This document shows, one piece after another, positions 24,919 to 32,144 of a DNA stretch of 35,104 nt. Source of the DNA: Candidatus Kuenenia stuttgartensis (GTDB lineage: Bacteria > Planctomycetota > JAKEIC01 > DYIT01); the NCBI GenBank assembly GCA_020723505.1, contig DYIT01000022.1, positions 17,010-52,113 of the forward strand. Direction: 5' to 3'. Positions within the stretch are counted from its first letter, which is position 1. Each line of letters begins with the position of its first letter. A model generated the notes under the pieces. That model made no database searches. It worked only from the letters and a program-made list of their open reading frames with translations, and was not told the origin of the DNA. Position numbers and translations under genes: made by a program.

Positions 24919-24947
24919 TTGACATGCATTGAGCATGCGGATAGCAT
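24919..24947 (+). promoter_or_regulatory. Putative sigma70 promoter for bamA
   Basis: A perfect -35 TTGACA (24919-24924), a 17-base spacer and TAGCAT (24942-24947, 4 of 6). A CATGC-ATTGA-GCATG inverted repeat (24923-24937) lies over the -35 and spacer and may be an operator. The leader would be about 93 bases. Confidence 0.5.
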
Positions 24948-25046
24948 CTCGGTTTTGTTGCTTTATCGTCGGAGTGCCGGGGAAGCCTGCAGTCTTGGCG
25001 GATGCCGGGCGGCATCATTCCCGGATTACGGCTGTCGGAGAGCGGG

Positions 25047-27518
25047 ATGGCTTCTGCGAATGCCTCGTTTCACCGGATTATGGCAGCCGCCCTCTCCATC
25101 TCGCTTGCCATCGCAGCCTCCACGAGCCTCCTGGCCGCGGAGAAGGACAAGGACGAAGAGACGGTGAAGGTCGGGAAGATTGAGATAGTCAGGCCGTCGC
25201 GCGCTTCAGCCGTCACCGACAGACAAATCCTGGCCAACATGGAGATTAAGGCCGGCACTTCGTACCCCCTGCAGAAATACCTGATGATTGCCGATTCGGA
25301 CGTCAAACGGCTCTTCCGGAAGGGAATAGCCGTGAAGTCCTGGGAGCCCGCGAGCCCCAAGGGGGAATTCGCGCTCAGAATCGTCGTGGAGGAGAGGCTC
25401 ATAATCGGGAAGGTCGATTTCGAGGGGGCGGACGATCTCGATGAGGAGGACGTGAGGAAAGAGGTGGAGGCCTATCTCTCGGTGAACGCTGCGAGCGATG
25501 AATCGTTCGTGAAGTTCGCCTGCGGGAAGATACGCGCCTTCTACCAGTCCAAGGGTTTCCGTTTCGCGCAGGTTTCATACGACATATATCCGATGTCCGC
25601 GGGTAGAACGCACGTCGTGGTGCGAATCATCGAGGGTCCCAGGCCGAAAATCGCGGAAATCAGGTTCCGGGGCGCGGCTCACTTCACGAAGAGCGACCTT
25701 CTGGAATCAATGGAAACGGACGAGTCCGGGCTTTTCTCCTCCGAGTATTACGACGAGGAGAAATTCGCGGACGACATCAAGGCCGTCGAACAGTTCTACA
25801 GGGAAGAGGGATACAGGAATGCCAGGGTCTGCCTCGAGGACATCGCTTACAACGCCTCGCTGGACAGGATGATTATCATCGTCCGCGTTGAAGAGGGCCC
25901 GCGATTCAAAATCGGCAAAATCGGCGTGAAGGGCTGCAAGTTCTTCGACGAGGCGAAAATCAGGAAGGAGATAAAAACCAGAACCGGCGACTGGTACAGG
26001 AGGGTCTCGATTGACGGCGACCGGAAGAAGGACGAGAAGGGGGACCTCAAGAGGATAAAGGACATCTACGGGGCCGAGGGGTTCCTGTTCACCAGGATTA
26101 CGACGCGGGAATCGTTCGACCTCGAAAACCTCGTCGTCGACATGACGTACGACATAAGCGAGGGCGAGAGGATTAAGCTCGGCAAGATTCTGTTCAGGAA
26201 CAATTTCAAGACGCGCGACGACGTGCTGCGGCGGTGCGTGCTTCTGACGCCGGGCGACTACCCGAGCCTCTCGGACATCGAAGACACGATGCGCATCCTG
26301 TTCAACACGAAGTATTTCAAGGACCTGAACATCGGCTGGGAGGACACCGAGGACCCGGCGGTCAAGGACCTCGTGTTCGAGCTCGAGGAAACCACGATGG
26401 GGGACATAAGGTTCATCCTCGGATACAGCGCCTCCACCAGCCTTACGGGCAAAATCCAGCTCCAGTTCAACAATTTCGACCTCGGCGACTTCCCGGAGAG
26501 CTTTGATGATCTTATCTCCGGCAACGCGTTCGTCGGCGGCGGCCAGACCTTGAGGATGGGCTTCACCATCGGCATGGAAAGGCAGATGGTCTACTCCATC
26601 GATTTCTACGAGCCTTCGTTCTTCGGGACAGACACGTCCATAAAGGTGGCGGGAAGCAAGAGCCAGCGCGACTACGGGAGCTACCTGCAGCGGAGCATGG
26701 AGGGGATGGTTGAGTTCGGGCACAGGTTCGGAAGGTACCTGAGGGTTTCCGCGGGATACGACCTCAAGGAAGTCGAGCTCAGGGACATTTCCCTCTTTTC
26801 ACCCCCCGACGTTTTCGAGGCAAGGGGACCTTCGCTCATATCCTCCCTTCAATTCGGCGTGACGTTCGCCAACATAAAGGACGACATGATGCAGCCCTAC
26901 GAGGGGTATTCGATAGGGCTCTCCTACGAGTACGCCGGCGGCTTCCTCCTCGGCGACGTGGACTATTCGAAAGCCAGCTTCAGGCTCGATCTCTTCAACA
27001 CCCTGTGGAACAAACCGATTCTGTTCTTCATCGATCCGGTGGACAAGTACCGGCAGATACTCTCGTTCAAGCTGCAGATAGACTGGGCGGAACCCCACGG
27101 AGGCCAGAAGAGCCTCCCGATTTACGAGCGCTTCTACGCCGGCGGGCTGCAGAGCATCAGGGGTTTCGAGTTCCGGGGAATCGGGCCCAAATGGGGATCG
27201 GAGTCCATCGGAGGGAATTTCCGGGCCATGACGACTCTTGAATACAGCATACCCCTGTTCAGGACGCCGTTCATGGGCGGGAACATGAAGATCGACCTCC
27301 TGAGGCTCGTGTTCTTCTACGACGCCTGCGCGCTAGTCCCGAGCCTCGAGGATTTCAGCACCTCGCAGATTCGTTCATCCATAGGCTTCGGATTCAGGTT
27401 GAGGGTCCCTGCGATGGGGGGGATACCGATTTCGCTCGACTTCGGGTTCCCGCTTGCCAGGCTGCCCGGCGACGAATCCGAACGCGTCTCGTTCAGCATC
27501 GGGCTGTTCTTCTTCTAG
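25047..27518 (+). CDS. bamA: Outer membrane protein assembly factor BamA
   Basis: BamA is the essential insertase that folds beta-barrel proteins into the outer membrane. The 823-residue product has a signal peptide (IMAAALSISLAIAAST, cleavage near LLAA), about five POTRA domains (roughly 30-430, each ending in patterns such as VRIIEGPRPKIAEIRFRG) and an Omp85 barrel (about 440-823). The L6-loop signature R705-G706-F707 (SIRGFEFRG) is present and the protein ends in Phe, as barrel proteins do. ATG 25047 is chosen because GGAG lies 6 bases upstream and the signal peptide begins there; the ATG at 25002 has no such site. No skp or lpxD follows, unlike E. coli. Confidence 0.95.
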   Translation: MASANASFHRIMAAALSISLAIAASTSLLAAEKDKDEETVKVGKIEIVRPSRASAVTDRQILANMEIKAGTSYPLQKYLMIADSDVKRLFRKGIAVKSWEPASPKGEFALRIVVEERLIIGKVDFEGADDLDEEDVRKEVEAYLSVNAASDESFVKFACGKIRAFYQSKGFRFAQVSYDIYPMSAGRTHVVVRIIEGPRPKIAEIRFRGAAHFTKSDLLESMETDESGLFSSEYYDEEKFADDIKAVEQFYREEGYRNARVCLEDIAYNASLDRMIIIVRVEEGPRFKIGKIGVKGCKFFDEAKIRKEIKTRTGDWYRRVSIDGDRKKDEKGDLKRIKDIYGAEGFLFTRITTRESFDLENLVVDMTYDISEGERIKLGKILFRNNFKTRDDVLRRCVLLTPGDYPSLSDIEDTMRILFNTKYFKDLNIGWEDTEDPAVKDLVFELEETTMGDIRFILGYSASTSLTGKIQLQFNNFDLGDFPESFDDLISGNAFVGGGQTLRMGFTIGMERQMVYSIDFYEPSFFGTDTSIKVAGSKSQRDYGSYLQRSMEGMVEFGHRFGRYLRVSAGYDLKEVELRDISLFSPPDVFEARGPSLISSLQFGVTFANIKDDMMQPYEGYSIGLSYEYAGGFLLGDVDYSKASFRLDLFNTLWNKPILFFIDPVDKYRQILSFKLQIDWAEPHGGQKSLPIYERFYAGGLQSIRGFEFRGIGPKWGSESIGGNFRAMTTLEYSIPLFRTPFMGGNMKIDLLRLVFFYDACALVPSLEDFSTSQIRSSIGFGFRLRVPAMGGIPISLDFGFPLARLPGDESERVSFSIGLFFF

Positions 27519-27553
27519 ATTCGCCGCGTGTGCTTGTGATTGCGGCGAATCTA
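27516..27553. terminator. Bidirectional hairpin containing both convergent stop codons
   Basis: TAGATTCGCCGC (27516-27527) and GCGGCGAATCTA (27542-27553) form a perfect 12-bp stem with a 14-base loop. The TAG of bamA is the first triplet of one arm, and the TAG of the opposing gene (27553-27551) is the end of the other. No T-run follows on either side. Confidence 0.6.
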
Positions 27554-27997
27554 TCTCCCGATCATCTTACGGAGCTGAGAGGCGTGGATTTCCGCGAGAA
27601 GCAGGCTCTCTTCGAGGACCGTCCTCAGTTCGGGCGGGATGTTGTGCTCGAGGAGCGGCTTCTGCAGGATCTTCATAGCCTTCTCCTCTATTCTCAGGGC
27701 AGCGGCTCTGAAGTCCAGCTCCTTGCCCTGATTCTCCGCGGCCGCTTCGATGAATATGCCGTCCATCATCTCGGTCACGGAGTCCTCGCTCGGCTCCCTG
27801 GGCGCGTCGAACTTGAGCTTCTTGAATACCTCGGGAATCCTTGCCAGGGTTTCGACCTGTTCCTTCAGGAATCCCTCAAGCGCGGGCCTGTCTCGCGGGT
27901 CAGCGCGTTTGACGGCCGACTTCAGCACGTCCCTGGACGCAATCTTGTATTCCATCACCCTCTGGAGCAGCTGAAGCGCGTCGGAAATCTTCCCCAT
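27551..27997 (-). CDS. Small helical protein of unknown function, coupled to the ATP-grasp-like gene
   Basis: The 148-residue product is almost entirely amphipathic helix, with no signal peptide, membrane segment or Cys. The layout (a helix pair around EYKIASRDVLKSAVKRA, then FRAAALRIEEKAMKIL and SLLLAEIHASQLRKMI) faintly recalls ferritin-like four-helix bundles. However, the expected ExxH pairs are not intact (ExH here), so iron binding is not supported. The start ATG at 27997 overlaps the upstream stop as TGATG, implying translational coupling. It probably works with the ATP-grasp-like protein. The function is unknown. Confidence 0.7.
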   Translation of the reverse strand: MGKISDALQLLQRVMEYKIASRDVLKSAVKRADPRDRPALEGFLKEQVETLARIPEVFKKLKFDAPREPSEDSVTEMMDGIFIEAAAENQGKELDFRAAALRIEEKAMKILQKPLLEHNIPPELRTVLEESLLLAEIHASQLRKMIGR

Positions 27998-29358
27998 CAG
28001 ATAGAGCACTCCGTCTCGCCGTTCATGAGGGCCGTGAGCAGCGGCCCGAACCTCATGGGCTTTCTTATCTCCTCGGTCCTTCCCAGGACGAGCGTGGCCA
28101 CCTCCGCCCCGGATGAGATGTTCGTCAGCAGGGAGTTGCCGTTCGTGACCTCTTCGCCGCAGGGGACGCACCTGGATATGCCCGAGATGATGTTCCACCG
28201 GTTCTTCACGGCATCGTAGAGGACGTTTATCCGCGAGTCGTACACGAGCCTGACTCCCGGCCTCAAGTCCCTCGCGTCGATTATCCTCATCTGCTGGATT
28301 GCGGCGTCCTGGCTGAAGGCCCCGAACTTCTTCAGGTCATCGTCGATGTCGTCCACGAGGACCATGTGCCTTCCATCGTACTTGAGATAGAGCTTGTCGT
28401 AGATCTTCTTGATTAGCCTCATGTTCGTGTGGAGGTATACGCCCTTGCCGCCCGTGCTGTTCCATTCCTTCAGCGCGTATCCCCCCGTACCCATGAGTTC
28501 TCGCACCGAATCAGGCGTTATCTCGGGCCCGAGTAAAGTCCTAGGCCTCGAGACCGTCTTCCCGGTGGCCTTCTCATAGCGCCTGAAGACCTTCTCCTCG
28601 ATTGTCTTCGACCTCAGGTCGTCCACCTTCCATGGATTTATGAAGAGGGTGTTGGGAGTCTCGTTGATGATTTTCGATCCCAGCGCAAGCCCGTAGAACT
28701 GCGGCATGTGGATGCGCTCAATCCTCCTGTAGCAGACATCCACTGGCGTCCCGCCGACCACCAGCTTTCCGTTCCTGACCTTTGGATTCTCGTCGGGAGT
28801 GACGCGCACGGTCTTGAGACCGGCCTCCCTGCACCCTTCGATAATCAGATTGTGGGCCGTCTCTTCTTCGCTCTCGGCGTAAGGACGCGTTATGACGCCC
28901 ACAACGGGATCGTCGTGGTTGCCCTTAGCCGTCCATGCCGCTTTGAACGCGGAGACGAGCGCGTCCCTGATTTTCGCAGGGTGCATCGGGTATTCGACCA
29001 TGTCGGGGTTCTGCCCGTCGAGAATCGATCGCTTGTAGAGGCGGTACGAATCGATATTTGGGCAGGCCGGGTACGAATTGCAGCAGGGGCCCTCCAGCAG
29101 CGTCGGCCTGATGTCCGTGACTTTCTTCCCCTTGGGATCGGCGATGCCGGTTATGAGTATGTCGAGTCCCAGCAGATAGCTGTGGGGGAGTTTCTCCTCT
29201 TTGCAGAAGAGCATGTACGCGTCCAGGGAATTGAACGCGACTTCGGAAACGAGGTCGAAGGCCTTGTTCACAATCCAGGTCGGCGTCTCCGGATGCGCGG
29301 GGACCTCGGTCTCGCGGCCTTTCCCTCCATCCAGGAGCCTCAAGTCTTCCTGGGCCAT
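27997..29358 (-). CDS. Putative ATP-grasp-like protein (glutathione-synthetase-like fold)
   Basis: This 453-residue cytoplasmic protein is not clearly recognised. The middle (DVCYRRIERIHMP, IINETPNTLFINPWKVDDLRSK) looks like the pre-ATP-grasp part of glutathione-synthetase-type or circularly permuted ATP-grasp enzymes. It is followed by a candidate glycine loop in YALKEWNSTGGKGVYLHTN and a late segment (RLVYDSRINVLYD, SLLTNISSGAEV) where the family places Mg- and substrate-binding residues. A Cys pair (GPCCNSYPACPN) near the N-terminus is unusual. AAGGAGG ends about 6 bases before ATG 29358; the frame is open further upstream but not family-like. It is divergent from the Wood-Ljungdahl cluster and coupled to the small gene downstream. 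A ligase role is inferred. Confidence 0.68.
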   Translation of the reverse strand: MAQEDLRLLDGGKGRETEVPAHPETPTWIVNKAFDLVSEVAFNSLDAYMLFCKEEKLPHSYLLGLDILITGIADPKGKKVTDIRPTLLEGPCCNSYPACPNIDSYRLYKRSILDGQNPDMVEYPMHPAKIRDALVSAFKAAWTAKGNHDDPVVGVITRPYAESEEETAHNLIIEGCREAGLKTVRVTPDENPKVRNGKLVVGGTPVDVCYRRIERIHMPQFYGLALGSKIINETPNTLFINPWKVDDLRSKTIEEKVFRRYEKATGKTVSRPRTLLGPEITPDSVRELMGTGGYALKEWNSTGGKGVYLHTNMRLIKKIYDKLYLKYDGRHMVLVDDIDDDLKKFGAFSQDAAIQQMRIIDARDLRPGVRLVYDSRINVLYDAVKNRWNIISGISRCVPCGEEVTNGNSLLTNISSGAEVATLVLGRTEEIRKPMRFGPLLTALMNGETECSI

Positions 29359-29533
29359 TTTCTCCTCCTTGAAAGCCGGGAAAATCAGGGCGGGGCCGGA
29401 AGCGCCGTCACTCGCCCGCAAGGAAACGGATTATAGGAAAGGGCGGAGGCTTGTCAAGGAAATGCGCGCTTCCGGGTTTCCGCGCGAGGCGGATTCCGGA
29501 AGGCGTGGAGTCGCAGACGGGGAGGAATTTGCT

Positions 29534-29561
29534 TTGAACTGCACTCTCCATTTCATATCAT
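29534..29561 (+). promoter_or_regulatory. Putative sigma70 promoter of the fhs-fchA-folD-cooC-acsA run
   Basis: TTGAAC (29534-29539, 4 of 6), a 16-base spacer and TATCAT (29556-29561, 5 of 6). Transcription would start near 29568, inside the second arm of the flanking inverted repeat, leaving a leader of about 135 bases. Confidence 0.42.
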
Positions 29562-29617
29562 TCTTTGTTCAAAAACGCGCAGCGGGGGATGAAGCGCGCG
29601 CCTCATCCTTCCGCGGA

Positions 29618-29643
29618 CGCGGCCGGTGCAGGCGCCGGCCGCG
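29618..29643 (+). promoter_or_regulatory. Strong hairpin in the fhs leader
   Basis: An 11-bp stem (29618-29628 with 29633-29643, one G-U pair, otherwise all G-C) closes a CAGG loop about 60 bases before the fhs start. It could be an attenuator or mRNA-stability element. It does not look like a THF riboswitch and no T-run follows. Confidence 0.4.
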
Positions 29644-29702
29644 GGCTCAGCGGGGAGCGCATGCCGAGGCGTGCGCGGGAGAAGGAAAGAAGGAGGTGCT
29701 CT

Positions 29703-31424
29703 GTGAAGAAGAAGGTGGTCCCTACCGACATTGAAATCGCGCAGGCGGCAAAGCTCGAACCAATCGCATCGATTGCGGAGAAGGTCGGCATCCTGGAGGA
29801 CGAGCTCGAGCTCTACGGGAAGTACAAGGCGAAGGTGAGCCTCGATGCTATTGACCGCCTCAAAGGCAGACCCACGGGCAAATTCATCGACGTCACGGCG
29901 ATAACGCCGACCCCTCTGGGCGAGGGGAAGACCGTCACGACAATCGGATTGAGCCTCGGGCTGAACGCGATAGGCAAGAAAGTCGTGACATGCATACGCC
30001 AGCCCTCGCTGGGCCCCGTGTTCGGCATTAAAGGCGGAGCGGCCGGCGGAGGCTACTCGCAGGTCGTCCCCATGGAGGATTTCAACCTCCATCTCACCGG
30101 CGACGTGCACGCCGTGGGCCTTGCGCACAACCTCTGCTGCGCTTTCCTCGACAATTCCATCTACAAGAAGAATCCCCTCAACATAGACCCCTATTCGGTC
30201 CTCATCAGGAGGGTCGTCGACGTGTCCGACCGCTACCTGCGGAAGATCATAATCGGGCTCGGCGGCAAGGACGACGGCATCCCAAGAGAGACCGGCTTCG
30301 ACATCACCGTGGCCTCCGAGGTCATGGCCATCCTCGCGCTTACGACGAGCCTCAAGGATCTCAGGGAAAGGCTCGGCCGCATGGTCCTCGCGTTCACCCA
30401 AGGTTCGAAGAAGGAACGCAAGCCGGTTACCGCCGAGGACATCAAGGTCGCCGGATCGATGGCCGTGCTCCTCAGGGACGCCATCAAGCCGAACCTGATG
30501 CAGACCCTCGAAGGGACGCCGTGCTTCGTCCACGCGGGGCCTTTCGCGAACATCGCGCACGGCAACTCGTCCGTAGTCGCGGATTACATGGCGCTGAAGC
30601 TCGGCGACTACGTGGTGACCGAGTCCGGCTTCGCCGCCGACCTCGGCGCCGAGAAGTTTATGAACATCAAGTGCCGCCAGTCCGGACTCAAGCCCGACTG
30701 CGTGGTCATAGTGGCGTCAATCAGAGCGCTCAAGATGCACAGCGGCAGTTTCAAGGTCGTCGCGGGGAGACCCCTGCCGGACGGGCTCGTCAAGGAGAAT
30801 TTGCCTGCGATAGAGAAGGGATCCGCAAACCTCGTGAAGCACATCGAGAACATGAAGCTGTTCGGCCTGCCGGTCGTCGTCGCCATCAACAGGTTCACGC
30901 AGGACACGGACAAGGAGATGGACCTCGTCGCAAAGATTGCCAGGAAGGCCGGCGCCGACGGAGTCGCTCCTTCGGAAGTCTGGGCGAACGGCGGAGAGGG
31001 CGGCAAGGAGCTCGCGCAGGAAGTCGTCAAAGCCTGCCAGAAGCCCGGGAAGTTCAAGCTGCTGTACCCGGACGATATGCCGATAAAGGAGAAGATTGAG
31101 ACCATCGCCACGAAGATGTACGGCGCCGACAGCGTGACCTATGCGCCGGAAGCCGAGGACAAGATCGAACTGTACACGAGGCTCGGCTATGCGAAGTTCC
31201 CGATTTGCATGGCGAAAACCCACCTGTCCATCAGCCACGATCCCGAAATGAAGGGTGTGCCGAAGGGATACAAGCTGCCCATCAGGGACATCAGGGCTTC
31301 CGTTGGCGCCGGGTTCCTCTACCCGCTCTGCGGCGAGATGAGGACCATGCCCGGCCTTCCTTCCGAGCCCTGCGGCGAGAAGTACGACCTGGACAAGGAC
31401 GGAAACGTCATGAACCTGTCCTAA
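29703..31424 (+). CDS. fhs: Formate-tetrahydrofolate ligase
   Basis: Fhs joins formate to tetrahydrofolate with ATP to give 10-formyl-THF, the entry of the methyl branch of the Wood-Ljungdahl pathway (or formate assimilation). The 573-residue length is normal. The N-terminus has the family opening (TDIEIAQAAKLEPI, ELYGKYKAKV), then the P-loop TPLGEGKTVTT, the GPVFGIKGGAAGGGYSQV segment and FNLHLTGD. The GTG at 29703 is fixed by AAGGAGGT 5 bases upstream. It is the first gene of a cluster reading fhs-fchA-folD-cooC-acsA. A 10-bp G-C hairpin separates it from fchA. The direction of flux (fixation or oxidation) cannot be told from sequence. Confidence 0.97.
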   Translation: MKKKVVPTDIEIAQAAKLEPIASIAEKVGILEDELELYGKYKAKVSLDAIDRLKGRPTGKFIDVTAITPTPLGEGKTVTTIGLSLGLNAIGKKVVTCIRQPSLGPVFGIKGGAAGGGYSQVVPMEDFNLHLTGDVHAVGLAHNLCCAFLDNSIYKKNPLNIDPYSVLIRRVVDVSDRYLRKIIIGLGGKDDGIPRETGFDITVASEVMAILALTTSLKDLRERLGRMVLAFTQGSKKERKPVTAEDIKVAGSMAVLLRDAIKPNLMQTLEGTPCFVHAGPFANIAHGNSSVVADYMALKLGDYVVTESGFAADLGAEKFMNIKCRQSGLKPDCVVIVASIRALKMHSGSFKVVAGRPLPDGLVKENLPAIEKGSANLVKHIENMKLFGLPVVVAINRFTQDTDKEMDLVAKIARKAGADGVAPSEVWANGGEGGKELAQEVVKACQKPGKFKLLYPDDMPIKEKIETIATKMYGADSVTYAPEAEDKIELYTRLGYAKFPICMAKTHLSISHDPEMKGVPKGYKLPIRDIRASVGAGFLYPLCGEMRTMPGLPSEPCGEKYDLDKDGNVMNLS

Positions 31425-31437
31425 TCGAATTATTCGA

Positions 31438-31461
31438 GCCGGGGGCCGTCTGGCCCCCGGC
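31438..31461 (+). terminator. Perfect 10-bp G-C hairpin between fhs and fchA
   Basis: GCCGGGGGCC and GGCCCCCGGC pair fully around a GTCT loop, 14 bases after the fhs stop and 4 bases before the GGGGG that serves as the fchA ribosome site. With no T-run it is more likely an attenuator, processing or stability element than a complete terminator. The CCCCC of its 3' arm could alternatively pair with that ribosome site. Confidence 0.5.
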
Positions 31462-31474
31462 TTACGGGGGATTC

Positions 31475-32113
31475 ATGTACATAGATGGAAGCATAAGGAC
31501 ATATCTCGACGACCTGGCCTCCGACAAGCCGGCGCCCGGGGGCGGGTCCGGTGCCGCGTTCATGGGCGCCGCCGGCGCCGCGCTGCTCGGGATGGTCGGC
31601 AATTTCACGGTCGGGAAGAAGAAGTACAAGGAAGTGGAGGCCGAGATCGCCGCAATCCTCAAGCGAATCGACTCGATTCGCCGGGAGATGATGTCGCTCG
31701 TGGACGAGGACGTCCGCGGATACGCCGTTATACCAGCCGCCTATTCGATGCCCAAGGACACCCCTGAACAGAAGGCCGCGAGATCCGCGGCCATTCAGGA
31801 GGCGCTCAAGAAGGCCGTCGCGGTCCCCCTGAGGATTTGCAGGCTGGCCCACGAGGGTCTCATGCTCTGCCCAGTGCTTCTCGCGAAGGGGAACGAGAAC
31901 CTGAGGAGCGACGTGGGGGTCGGGGCGGTCGGCCTTGCCGCAGCGTACCGCGGAGGCCTTCTGAACGTGGAGATTAACCTCGCGCAGCTCAAGGACGCGG
32001 ATTTCGTGGGTAGAATCAGGTTGGAAACGGAGCCGATGACCCGCGAGGCGGAAAAGCTCGCGGCCTCGGTCTGGAGTCAGACCATGAGTTCCATAAAGGG
32101 TGGAGCCTCCTAG
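31475..32113 (+). CDS. fchA: Formimidoyl-THF cyclodeaminase family; probable methenyl-THF cyclohydrolase
   Basis: The 212-residue protein is of the FTCD C-domain/FchA family, an all-helical fold. Members act as formimidoyl-THF cyclodeaminase or as methenyl-THF cyclohydrolase (Fch in methylotrophs), and fchA sits between fhs and folD in several acetogens. Signature parts are PAPGGGSGAAFMGAAGAALLGMVGNFT, GKKKY, the LVDEDVRGY segment with acidic residues, and AYSMPKDTPEQ. No histidine-degradation genes are nearby. Together with the altered FolD active site this favours the cyclohydrolase role, an inference from context. The ATG at 31475 is preceded by GGGGG. The stop is 31 bases before folD. Confidence 0.9.
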   Translation: MYIDGSIRTYLDDLASDKPAPGGGSGAAFMGAAGAALLGMVGNFTVGKKKYKEVEAEIAAILKRIDSIRREMMSLVDEDVRGYAVIPAAYSMPKDTPEQKAARSAAIQEALKKAVAVPLRICRLAHEGLMLCPVLLAKGNENLRSDVGVGAVGLAAAYRGGLLNVEINLAQLKDADFVGRIRLETEPMTREAEKLAASVWSQTMSSIKGGAS

Positions 32114-32144
32114 TAGAGGCTTCCCTGCAGGAAGGAGGAGAGGC

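Larger units (their letters stand above)
29359..29702. other. Divergent regulatory region of the Wood-Ljungdahl cluster
   Basis: 344 bases with no credible gene. It holds the fhs promoter candidate, a TTTGAAC/GTTCAAA inverted repeat (29533-29539 and 29567-29573) spanning from the -35 to the expected start site, and a very stable leader hairpin. An in-frame open extension of fhs crosses it but is not family sequence. The minus-strand promoter for the ATP-grasp-like gene was not identified. Confidence 0.5.

Noticed and set aside
24756-24947. 64-codon N-terminal extension of the isoaspartyl peptidase
   Set aside because: The extension is not family sequence and would overlap a good promoter; the ATG at 24755 has its own ribosome site.
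27551-27997. Ferritin or rubrerythrin identity for the small helical protein
   Set aside because: The helical layout is suggestive but the metal-binding Glu and ExxH residues are not intact.
28708-29436. 242-residue plus-strand open frame opposite the ATP-grasp-like gene
   Set aside because: No recognisable domain and no ribosome site; the opposite strand has a strong AAGGAGG start and a coupled downstream gene.
29565-29702. 46-codon in-frame extension of fhs
   Set aside because: The extension is Arg/Ala/Gly-rich, unlike any Fhs N-terminus, and the GTG at 29703 has an ideal ribosome site and the family's opening sequence.
29568-29702. THF riboswitch in the fhs leader
   Set aside because: The leader has a simple G-C hairpin but I could not place the conserved core of either known THF riboswitch class.
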